A stretch of DNA of 64,000 nt from Nitzschia sp. DOCU1 (lineage: Eukaryota > Bacillariophyta > Bacillariophyceae > Bacillariales > Bacillariaceae): positions 1,364,001 to 1,428,000 of the forward strand of contig OX595991.1 in NCBI GenBank assembly GCA_951394045.1. The letters are read 5' to 3'. Both the position numbers and the translations under genes were made by a program. Under the pieces are notes generated by a model, which did no database searches, was not told where the DNA came from, and saw nothing but the letters and a program-made list of their open reading frames with translations. Below, one piece after another: positions 13,695-22,946 of this stretch (its first letter is position 1; every line of letters begins with the position of its first letter).

Positions 13695-15063
13695 TCATAT
13701 AAAGGCATATTCTGATCGACTCCATCCGTCGCGTGTACGTAATACCATCCGTGTATGTTGCATCATCCGTCGGACACTCTCCAAATCCTGTCCCATACTC
13801 CCATACCGCGTCATGCAAGCTTGTTTGACTTGCTCCGTCCAAAATCGAAGTTGTGGCAAAGTTTTGGACTGGTCGTTAGACTGACTATGCATCTTGCCAA
13901 TAAGTTCATATCCCAAGTGCAATATTGACAAGTGCTCAGTACTGGCAGGATTAATTTCCAAAAATCCAAAGTGAAGTTGCATACACAATCGCAATATATC
14001 CGAGTCCGACTTGGCTCGGGTGGTTAAGGCTTGGTTGAGGTAGGCCATGTACAGGGGCGTGAATCCTAGTCGGAGAGACCGTTGCAACTGGGGCGGTTTG
14101 GTGCCAGGCAACAGCTCATCTTCCAAAAATGATATCGCATCCATGACTTTACTATTCTTGCTCTGCAGTGAACCGTGTTGATGTTGAAGTTCTACCATGC
14201 CATTGATTTTGGGAGGAGGATTTTGCCACAATGTAGCGTCCATTTGACATCGAACACACTGACACGTAAAGGCATGATTTTGGAATAATGCAGCCTGCCG
14301 TTGTACATAGGAAAATGTGGGGGGCACATAACTAGCCGTCAATTCCTCTCCCGCTGCCACCTTGGTGGAAGTGTGTACCACCATGTACTCGCCCACATAC
14401 ACCCGTACAGTGTTTGGTTGACAAGAATGATTCATCATGTCCGCAAGGGGGTACAAGCCCAAGACTCGATGGATGCGCTGTCGTTCCTCCAAAAGAAGGC
14501 TGCTGGCAATGGAAGAATAGGTCGTAAAGTCGGGCCCAAAGGCATTCCGGCGAACAATCTGCAACAAGTCTTCATTTTCATCCGGTGCCTCCATCATGAG
14601 TGGACTCGAGCGATCCAACGCCAGCAAACATTCCAGAGAGGGAATTGACGAACTGACTTTGTTCCTTCCCTCCAAAACGAGAAAACTGTTGGCTATGGAT
14701 GCATCTCCCGAGCTACTTATACACTTTTTCATTTCTTGAATCAACAGTTTCAATCAACAGTGTCTCCGAGACTTGTTCGAGTCGTGTGGCTGGGTCGTCA
14801 ACTGTCGTCTTTGAAAATTCCTCCGCAACTTGATCGGGCGAGACTGCGACAGTCGGTGGAATGACAAACAAGCAGCTTCCGGCCTGCAGGTCTCGTGTGA
14901 CAACTAGACCACGACCACGTTGTTCGTCAATAAACACAATTTGAAAAGAGTCGCTGGATACAAGTGTCCATTCTTGATTCTTCTTCAAGTGTTCAAAAAA
15001 GAGGCTCGTCAAGTTGGAGGGATCTTGGATCTTGGATGATGCCAATGATTCAGATGACGCCAT
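13695..15063 (-). CDS. SET-domain protein (SMYD-like), frame interrupted
   Basis: ATG at 15063, stop at 13695. The first frame runs to about 14735 and the second from about 14750 to 13695. The second carries the SET core (ADMMNHSCQPN, GEELTASYV) and a post-SET cysteine cluster (CQCVRC), as in lysine methyltransferases of the SMYD/SETD type. The first carries the N-SET strand (GRGLVVTRDLQAGSCLFVIP). The two frames meet at an 11/13 tandem duplication (14735-14760). Removing one 13-bp copy makes a continuous protein of about 450 aa. An alternative is a 46-nt intron (14713-14758, GTTGAT to AAGTAG) that also restores frame, but it is shorter than every other intron I placed here. A helical C-terminal region follows. 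Whether this allele is functional is open. Confidence 0.75.
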
Positions 15064-15543
15064 GGTGGTGGAATGTGGTACGAGAGGGACAGTGAATTTC
15101 TCCTAAAGCAGTGGTTGAGAGGAGTCGCTCCTCGCCCTCTGGCGTAGTAAGAAGTGAGGGCGAAAACGATCAACGACGACGACCGTCATTGCCGGCGAGA
15201 CGAGAAAACTAAAAGTGGAGAGGACGATCGTCTACCGCTAGCTAGAGGTTATGCACGCTCGAGTTATTGCGCGCCTGTCGTGCTTTCTGGAGTATCCAGA
15301 TCTTCGACTTATTGGACTCTCATTATCCGGGTTCCCTTGGGATGATATTATCTTTTCTGGCCGGCGGAACAAGAACCCGCCAACGAATGACGACGACGAT
15401 GGTGTCGTCTCCAGCAAAACAGCTGGACGACATCCGATGGGAGTTACTATTGTGTATCGGCATCGTGACTTTAGACCCTTTAATAGATTGCTACTCTCTC
15501 AAAAGCGACAAGATCCCCTTATTATCAGCAGAACGGTTAGCAA
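15064..15543. other. Divergent promoter region, SET / plastid protein
   Basis: 480 bp. The last 60 bp before the plastid gene's ATG are also present in the decayed copy at 26977, so the duplication included upstream DNA. Short frames here show no domain. Confidence 0.5.
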
Positions 15544-17550
15544 ATGGTGAAGCTAGCAATCTACACTTGGATTCTCGTGGAGCTGCTGGTCCAGTCTGGC
15601 ACCCATATATCTGCTTTTGCTCCTGGCAACAAAGCGGCAGTATGCCCCCGACCTGTTCGCGGTGGAATCGTCGTGTTTCAAAGCTCGCAAAAAGGTAATG
15701 GTGATGAGGCTGACAATAAAGAAGCTTGGGACGCCGATGTCGACTACGACAAGGAATGGCCCCAGGACCAAGCGCCACCCGACCCTTCCACTGCCTGGGA
15801 TGCACTTCCCAACATGCCCGAGGCTCCTCGTTTGGGAATCGGGGTTTCCTTGGAACCATTGAGTCAGCAGCAAGCAGACGAAATTAAACGAGAGGCTGAA
15901 CAGGTCATTAATTCGAGAATTGACAAGGGAATTGAAGATATTGAACGACTACGCAAGAAAATGGCAAAGGAATTGGATCAGTCTCGAAAAATGATGCAAG
16001 TTGCCAGTGAATTGGAAGCCAAGCAACAAGCGGAGGAGCTCATGGCGAAAATTGACAAAATGACCCAAGGCCTCTTGGAGTCAACCAAGGAAACGAGAAC
16101 GTCGACCAAAATGGCGGCTGCCGCATCGAGGGCCATGGAAGGAACCAATCGAGGACTAGAAATGGGTACCTGGGGGACTCTGTCGGGCAGGACTGTGGTT
16201 GCGTCAGGAAGTGGATCGTTATTGGGAAGCGTAGACAGTGCGGTACAAAAGCAATCCAAGTCTTCTTCGGGCGAGAAGGCGAGCTCAGAGTCTGCAGTAG
16301 TGGCCCCAGTCGAAAATCGAATAATCGTGATTGCTGATACCAAAGGGGTACGTTCAAAGACTAGAAGGAGTATTATGTGGTTGCATTGATCACCCTGTAA
16401 AGCAAACGTTCTCATTGCTTTCTCTCGTTCTTTCCGTCAGGATCCAGTGGCAAGACAGCTTGTCCCGGCCCTGACACGACGATTTGAAAAAACAGACATC
16501 CCAAATTGTCAAATAGATGTATTGGTGCCAACTTCTACCATGCCTCTGGGGGGAAACAATGCTGCTTGTGTGGTTGTCTTTTGTACCAGCTTGTCGCAGC
16601 CAAACTCTCTGTCGGGAATCTTGGACAAGTTGTTGCGCAAGACGTTACAGGCCAATGGAGCCGTAGGGCAGCCGCCCACGCAGTTGGTGGGCATCTCTAC
16701 GGTCGGAACGGAGCGTACTGATAAGTTTCCGTATTCAGTTACGAATCTAATGGGAAAGCTAGACCAGCGAAGACAAATCGAAGAGGTGTTCATCAATACC
16801 GTTCAACGTCGCTTCACGGAACCGCCATTGGACTACACTATTATCAAACTAGGAGACTTGAAAGCCTCTGCCAAGCAGTTTGATCTTCGACCGGGTGATG
16901 TTCTGGATGATGCTACGACTGTGGACACTGCCGCCCAAGCTATCGTGCAAGCCATTGCTTATCAGCCTTTTGCGCGAAACATGACTCTATCCGTTGCTGG
17001 AGCATTGCCTGCCAGTATGGACGAAACGAATGAAAATTTTTGGGACACAGCATTTTTGTGCTTGGAAGGTCCCGAACTCTTACGAATTGATGACGTTGGT
17101 GGTATTTCATTATATGGAAAGTTGCTCGAATATGTTCAAGGGTGGGCAGAAATTCTGGCCGACAGCGGCAAGGGACTTACCACACCCGTGCGGGCCTACG
17201 ACGGCATCGAGTCCAGGTCATCACATTTGGTGGATAGACAAGATGGGGTTCAGTTGCTCTTTTTGCCAACCAAAACTGGGAAATATTACATGAGCAAAGA
17301 GGAAGAACGACAACGTGAAAGTGAGACTGGGAAGAAGACTGGCACTGCTGGTGCGGCCTTACCCCTCCGGAAGACTGTGCGAGAGGGTGGAATCGACGTC
17401 GTGGTGGAAATCACCAAGGATAGTAAGCTACGAGTGCGAGCAAGGCGTTGTAACTATGCTGACGATGCAGTTATCAAGGAATTGAGTGAACAGACAATTC
17501 TGAAAAGGCTGGGAGACGCGATGGAGGTCTGGAAAAAGGAACTTGCTTAG
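15544..17550 (+). CDS. Plastid-targeted protein with atypical NAD(P)-binding-like domain
   Basis: Two exons: 15544-16347 and 16441-17550 (donor GTACGT, acceptor TCCGTCAG, phase 0). The product is about 637 aa. It starts with a signal peptide followed by the classic diatom plastid motif (GTHISAFAPGN). A charged segment then has a coiled coil at about residues 110-185 (many Glu/Lys/Gln). From about 260 a Rossmann-like domain runs RIIVIADTKGD, LDYTIIKLGDLK and TVDTAAQAIVQAI. These resemble atypical short-chain dehydrogenase (NAD(P)-binding, NmrA/TIC62-like) strands, although the glycine-rich loop is not canonical. The C-terminal about 200 residues are unassigned. Substrate and activity are unknown. 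A degraded partial copy of the 5' end lies 11.5 kb downstream. Confidence 0.82.
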
Positions 17551-17742
17551 CCGTAGCTGTTCCACGCGTCGGCAGCATGTCCTTGCCTATACACCAAGTA
17601 TGCTCTCCTCTTGGTCAATGCATGAGCAAACTTCACCGCATTTCAATCGGTTACACTTCATTACGAGAGCGCCTTTGTCGACTTGCATTGGGCACCAATA
17701 ACATAGCTGCCTACCTCGCGTCGTGGCTAACCAAATCGTCCA

Positions 17743-19428
17743 TCAGTAGATCGTCCTTTGCATGGCCCCGGATCGTTTAGTGAATTCATACTTTATAATC
17801 TCGTCCCAGGCTGTGTATTTTTGAATATTTTTGTCCAGTGTTGACCCTGGTAAGTCCGACATTGCTGCCATTAGCATGGAGAAGGCAGAGTGCCGAGTGG
17901 CTCTACCCACAAGTTTCCTCAGACGACGCTGATAGGGCTCGTTTCCCTCTTCGCCCATGCACAAATGAAAGGCGGGTGCAATCAGTCGCCGTCGATGCCA
18001 TGCCATTGACTCTTCCTCTTTTCTCCATCTGCCTTCCTGTTCGCCATGCTTTGTATCCTTAAGAAGAGTCTGCAGCTTGGATTCCTCCACGATGCAATAC
18101 TCAATATAATTCAGCAAAACTTTTCGTCGCGTCATCAAGTCCACACCATGGTCGTTCCAAAGAACGCTATCTACACTTGCAAATGAACACGGGTGGTTGA
18201 TTGCGGCTCTACCTACCATGGCTCCCGCAACATAGGTATTGTCAAGGCGCCGTTGCAATTCATCCATGTCGTTGATTCCGCCGTTTGAGCTCACTTGCAA
18301 ATGTACAAAATTCTCAGCAATCCTCTCGACGACATGAGGACGAAGTGGTGGGACACTGCGATTTTGAAGTGTCACTTTTCTCGCCCGCTGCTTGGCGTGA
18401 TATTGGACACGCTGATGATTGACTTTAATGGTAGCCGCAGACGGCTGATCGGGCGCTTGAGCAGGTGCCGGGGTCCACAAAGTGTTTTGAGGTTGCTCGT
18501 CGTCGTTACTTTCCGTCGAGGAGACTGAATCTAGACCCAATAAGGCCACTCTTGCGTGAACTTGAATCCTCGACAATTTGGATGCCGAACTAATCGTTTT
18601 GACAAACTTGTGACAAGTCTCATACGCTGCTTGATCATTTTGTGCATGATCAAAAGTTGCACCGTACAATGCTGCATCATAGACGCCTAAACGATGCTTA
18701 ACAGAAAGAATCGCAGACGGGTTGATTCGGTCCATGCTCAAAGACATTGCCTCCAAACAGCTCGCGACCAATCCTGGCTCCTCCATGAGAGCGGCTCCAG
18801 TCGCCCGCGCCGACACGGACGTGCTTGGACACCCACAATTGAGATTGACAGCACGATAACCAAAAGCTGCAGCAATGGCAGCAGCACTTGCCAGCTGATC
18901 TGGGTCGCGGCCTCCCAGCTGTAATACCGCGGGGTTTGGGCCAGGATTCAGCAGCTCTTGGAGCACTGGGTCAGTGCTAAGTAGGTTGCCCACACTGTAA
19001 TCCTGTCGTAGGCGTTCGGCGTGTGCAAGGATATTTTCGGGATGAAGCAACTTGGCAGGATTGACGTCGTCGTTTGGACCGGCGAACGAGGAAATAGCAT
19101 GAAGATAACTTTGAAGCAACCGGCCAGCTGGAATCATTTCCGTATAGAGCCACGCTCGTTGGCTCAACTGACCAAAGAAGTACCGATAGTGCCTATGTGT
19201 GTGCCCCATCATGGGGGCTACAGAAAAGTATTCGGGCTCGTGATCGACCCAAGCGTCTGGTGAAACATGTTTGCTGGTGGCGATGGTACGATGCTGCCGT
19301 CTCGGGCGACTGGTGCTTGACGGATCCGACAACAACCCATCACAGCGCGCCTGCAACAAAACGTTGATAGACGCGGCAACAAAAGCTCGGATCCAGAACC
19401 CTCTTAAGGCACCCCAAGAAGCAAACAT
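17743..19428 (-). CDS. tRNA-dihydrouridine synthase (DusA-like)
   Basis: Single exon, 561 aa. It reduces uridine to dihydrouridine in tRNA D-loops using FMN and NADPH. The TIM-barrel signatures are visible: FSVAPMMGHTHRHYRYFFGQ at the start of the barrel, LYTEMIPAG, VLQLGGRDP, then NLNCGCPS with the catalytic cysteine, followed by SVKHRLGV and late in the barrel VSSNGGINDMDEL and GAMVGRAAINHP (phosphate binding). The pattern fits the bacterial DusA branch rather than cytosolic Dus1-4. With a roughly 60-residue N-terminal extension (MFASWGALRGFWIRAFVAAS), this suggests an organelle enzyme. An inserted low-complexity segment (about residues 300-345) interrupts the barrel. The length exceeds bacterial DusA because of these additions. 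Confidence 0.92.
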   Translation of the reverse strand: MFASWGALRGFWIRAFVAASINVLLQARCDGLLSDPSSTSRPRRQHRTIATSKHVSPDAWVDHEPEYFSVAPMMGHTHRHYRYFFGQLSQRAWLYTEMIPAGRLLQSYLHAISSFAGPNDDVNPAKLLHPENILAHAERLRQDYSVGNLLSTDPVLQELLNPGPNPAVLQLGGRDPDQLASAAAIAAAFGYRAVNLNCGCPSTSVSARATGAALMEEPGLVASCLEAMSLSMDRINPSAILSVKHRLGVYDAALYGATFDHAQNDQAAYETCHKFVKTISSASKLSRIQVHARVALLGLDSVSSTESNDDEQPQNTLWTPAPAQAPDQPSAATIKVNHQRVQYHAKQRARKVTLQNRSVPPLRPHVVERIAENFVHLQVSSNGGINDMDELQRRLDNTYVAGAMVGRAAINHPCSFASVDSVLWNDHGVDLMTRRKVLLNYIEYCIVEESKLQTLLKDTKHGEQEGRWRKEEESMAWHRRRLIAPAFHLCMGEEGNEPYQRRLRKLVGRATRHSAFSMLMAAMSDLPGSTLDKNIQKYTAWDEIIKYEFTKRSGAMQRTIY

Positions 19429-19941
19429 GCCACTCTTATCTCACCAGCAAATAATGCATGTGATACATCAAGGCATGTTTATGCGGCAGTTTCAATGTTG
19501 GGGTTGGAATACTTGAGTTGAGTTGAAAGGCGACACGACGGATTCATTTATACCGACATCTGCAAATGTGTGGAGGGAGTTTTCAACTGACTTTGACTAA
19601 TCCGACGCATTTGAGCTACCACCATAATGAGTGGAAGAGGGCGAAAGCCCGCCAAAAAATTGGTAACCTCAAATTCCTCATCCGCCTCATCTCTGCGTCT
19701 GGCTTTTGCCCCAGCATGCAGGACACATACGCCGCGCTGAGGATGGGGGAATGGCGGTGACCGAGCGAGACATACCACACACTCGAAGCACAACCTTGTT
19801 GACAGGCACAACAGAACTAATCTTTAGTACTGTAGACGGTCAAGGTGACTGATTAGTGCTACTGGTGCATAGGAGAAACACTCTTATTCCACGGCGACGT
19901 GTGTGTTCCGCTTACGTTATTTTTCGTGTCGACCGTACAAC
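19429..19941. other. Divergent promoter region, Dus / membrane protein
   Basis: 513 bp. Short antisense frames (about 19548-19811) show nothing recognisable. Confidence 0.5.
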
Positions 19942-20613
19942 ATGCCGACAACGACCAGCAAGAAGAAGCGCTCAAGACAGGATGGCGAGAACGAAGATGA
20001 AGAGAGCGTAGATGAGTCCAAGCCTAGTAGCAAGAAGCAAAACACGAGCAAGACTCCATTGAAGAAGAGTACCACAAGTCCAGCGCCTGCAACAGCTTCG
20101 TCTACCACTCCTTTGAAAATGGCCAATCCAACTGCTAGCAGCAACGCTCGTGCTCTGGAGCCCATCAAGGAGACAGCAGATACCCTGGGGCCACCTCCAG
20201 CCAGTGCTACAAAATCAATATCGACGAGCAAAGCAAAATCTGCCCCTCAGCCCAAACCGGTCCTTGTCGAACCAACTACTACCAACGGGAAAGACACTCT
20301 GGCCGACGAGGAAGGTGTAGGCACTCCTGACGGGCGGTTATCTCGTCGAATTGGAGGAAGATTCACCGTGGTTCTCATGCTACTTTTGACGATTGTGACC
20401 GGGCTTTGGATGTTTGATCGTTTCAGTACATCGATGATTATTGGGGAGCTAACACAAGAATGGCAGAATTGTCAGGCCTTGCAATCGAAGGAGCGAATGC
20501 AAGACGAGTACTACATTAAAGAACTTGAGACTCAAGTACGGGGCTGGAGGCAAGACGCAAAGGCTAAGGACGTGGAATTACGAGCGCTCCGAGAGCAGTG
20601 CCATGGGGCTTAA
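19942..20613 (+). CDS. Single-pass membrane protein, Lys/Ser-rich head, coiled-coil tail
   Basis: About 223 aa from the ATG at 19942 (MPTTTSKKKRSRQDG); the frame is open further upstream but only with non-ATG starts. The first about 120 residues are low-complexity, Ser/Thr/Lys/Pro-rich, with basic clusters that could be nuclear-localisation signals. One transmembrane segment (RFTVVLMLLLTIVTGLWMF) follows at about 138-157, then a charged helical C-terminus of about 65 residues likely to form a coiled coil. I do not recognise a family. The layout suits a type II or inner-nuclear-membrane protein, but that is a guess. Confidence 0.7.
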   Translation: MPTTTSKKKRSRQDGENEDEESVDESKPSSKKQNTSKTPLKKSTTSPAPATASSTTPLKMANPTASSNARALEPIKETADTLGPPPASATKSISTSKAKSAPQPKPVLVEPTTTNGKDTLADEEGVGTPDGRLSRRIGGRFTVVLMLLLTIVTGLWMFDRFSTSMIIGELTQEWQNCQALQSKERMQDEYYIKELETQVRGWRQDAKAKDVELRALREQCHGA

Positions 20614-20831
20614 AACGCAGTATGGGAGGCAAGATGGTTGTTTGAGTCGTTTAGAATGGGCGTTGGAGCAATCCATTGGCTCAGCGATTGAAAGTTGTTG
20701 CTTGCGTAAATATATTTGGATAGCAGATAAAATTGAGGTTGGCTACTGTTTGAAAGTACTCATATTCGTGGAAACTGCGATCAAGATTAAATATTCTGCT
20801 AGCATTTAGTTCGACCAATAAAAAATTGTGG

Positions 20832-21992
20832 CTACGACTTGTTGAAAAGATCACCCAGGCGTTTGAGATCATCGTCACTTGGTCGGCCATATCCCGGGTC
20901 GCCTCCACTTCCTCCGCTGCTACCACCATCGCCACCTCCTCCGGGAGGTCGCTTTGGGCCCTTGCGTGACGAGGGGGGCGGCTTTTCTGGTTCATCGTCG
21001 TCGTCATCTGCATCGTCATCGTCGTCCGAATCTTCGTCATCATCATCGTCGTCGTCATCATCGTCTCCATCTTTCAGATCTTTCAGCTCATCTTCAATAT
21101 CAGAGTCTGGCGTAGTTTCGGTTACATTAAAGTACTCTGCCCTTTGCGCCTCCAAGATTTCTAGGCCCTTCTTGACGTAGGCCTCTTCCTTGCGACGACG
21201 CACAAATTCACGAACACCCATGGCACCCCATGTCGGGACAAACAAACCTATCGAAACTTTGATGTACATGGATCGAGATTTCGTTTTGCTGGGGTCAATA
21301 CCAGAAAATTGCGTTCGAGTCCGAGATTGCAACTGCTGTGCCGTTGCCTTGTCTGCTGCCTTGGAAGTCAAACCCACTCCTTTTCTCGTAGCAACGCGCT
21401 CTTTTCCGTCTTCAAAGTCCATAAAGTCGTCATCCTCGCCTTCTTCGTCACCGTAATCAAAGGTTGCTTTCGCCTTGGTAGGTGCAGAGTCTTGGCTTTC
21501 GGTGGAGGATTGAACATCAAACACAGACTTGGATTCTGGGATATCCTCGGGTACCTCACCCTCCATCAGCTTTGAGGCTTGTTCTGCGGTTGCCCCAGGA
21601 CGGATAGAATATCGTCGTTCCTCTTGAATCTCATACGAATATTTCGCTTCTGCGGGCTTGCTTCGCGCCGCCACCAACGCCCCGGCAAACAAGAAGGTGC
21701 TGACGTACTTCTTCACTCGCTTCCTCCACCTTTGCATCCGCCCAGGACGGACTTGATCACTTTTATTTGAATTATTGTTTCCATCTCCGGAGGCCATCAA
21801 CTGGGTATTATGGACCTGTTCATTCTTACTCCAAGGAGTCGGAGTGATGCATTTGACAGTATCTTGACGGCTTGTAGTTCCACCTCCCCTTCTGTGTGAA
21901 GCAGCAACGGTTGGGTAGGCCGTAAACGAGCAGACACCCCTGACATCAAATAGACTGGCCAGTATCAAATAACAAGCGAAAGAAGCCTTCAT
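20832..21992 (-). CDS. Plastid-targeted Asp-rich membrane protein, unknown function
   Basis: 386 aa, single exon. The N-terminus is a signal peptide followed by Phe (MKASFACYLILASLFDVRGV, then CSFTAYP), typical of complex-plastid import. A second hydrophobic stretch with upstream Arg/Lys (RWRKRVKKYVSTFLFAGALV) ends in PAEAKYS, like a thylakoid-processing site. A third hydrophobic segment (YIKVSIGLFVPTWGAMGV) comes at about residue 250. Between and after these lie acidic stretches, including a long Asp run (about 305-335), then a Gly/Pro-rich tail. The plastid, perhaps thylakoid, location is inferred. No enzyme motif is seen. It is convergent with the preceding plus-strand gene, 219 bp apart. 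Confidence 0.8.
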   Translation of the reverse strand: MKASFACYLILASLFDVRGVCSFTAYPTVAASHRRGGGTTSRQDTVKCITPTPWSKNEQVHNTQLMASGDGNNNSNKSDQVRPGRMQRWRKRVKKYVSTFLFAGALVAARSKPAEAKYSYEIQEERRYSIRPGATAEQASKLMEGEVPEDIPESKSVFDVQSSTESQDSAPTKAKATFDYGDEEGEDDDFMDFEDGKERVATRKGVGLTSKAADKATAQQLQSRTRTQFSGIDPSKTKSRSMYIKVSIGLFVPTWGAMGVREFVRRRKEEAYVKKGLEILEAQRAEYFNVTETTPDSDIEDELKDLKDGDDDDDDDDDDEDSDDDDDADDDDDEPEKPPPSSRKGPKRPPGGGGDGGSSGGSGGDPGYGRPSDDDLKRLGDLFNKS

Positions 21993-22946
21993 GGATCAAC
22001 AACCACACCGTTTGAACCAGCGAGAAACGCGAGAAGAAGCCCAAGAAGAGGACAGTCGTGTTTTTCTCACACAAACCAACTAGTCCAGCGATACCAGCGG
22101 CAGATGAAATGATCGTCTTGGCAAAAGGATGTCAACGGATTCTTAATTCAAGGAGGCGGCTGCGGCGTTCAGTCGTAGGATTTGCGAGTGTGTATGGGAA
22201 CAGAGGATCTTCCCATTCACATTGCCATTGGATAGGGATGATATGATAGCCATCAAAACAAGAGAGCGTTTTCGAGAAAAGCGGTGACGCGACGACGATG
22301 ACACGTGTAAAGGCTCGGGAAGGTTTGTACATGTCAACCTTGTGTTGTATATATGGTACCTATTACAATACTTATATTGGGTCTTGGACATATCTATTAT
22401 GCTAGAGTACCTGGTACTAAACATACCAGTGATCAACCCTCTCTTGATTTTGCGAACCCTGCCCACCGGCCCACAAGAAAGAAGGCGAAGAAGGTGGGCG
22501 CATGGAATCTTCCTCGCCCTCTTATATAGGCCCGTTGGGGACTTTTAAAAAAATCGTCGATTGCGTCTAAACGCGGTTCTATGCTGGAAAGAAAAGTATC
22601 AACGGTCACGAACGACTCAAATTCTGCAGAAACAATATCTTTAGCCTACTTTTGATACTTGGCTCGTTTCGCTCTGTCTGTGTTTTGGTCTATGCAGGAT
22701 CGAGAGCCAGTATCGCGCTATGGATCCGAATGAAGAGTACTGTACTGACTGTTGGGCGGAAAAGTACGCCCAGGATTTTTCGGCCGTCGTCGTCGTCGAC
22801 GAACTTGTCACTGTCATAAAAAATCTTGTTGTTGCAAACGGAACCTGCAAGCAAGATCCGCTGCTTCGCTTGGAGCAAAGAGTCAAACCGGAATCCATCC
22901 TTCGTCCACCGTGGCCCTCGACGCCAATCACAGATCCGATCGAATC
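21993..22946. other. Divergent promoter region
   Basis: 954 bp between the plastid protein and the channel fusion. Short frames only. The frame of the next gene is open back to about 22752 but has no ATG before 22947. Confidence 0.5.

Noticed and set aside
14713..14758. 46-nt intron in the SET gene as the annotated model
   Set aside because: Possible and frame-restoring, but shorter than all other introns placed here and with a weak donor; kept only as an alternative.
20839..21180. Ser-rich plus-strand frame
   Set aside because: Mirror of the Asp/Pro-rich tail of the minus-strand plastid gene.
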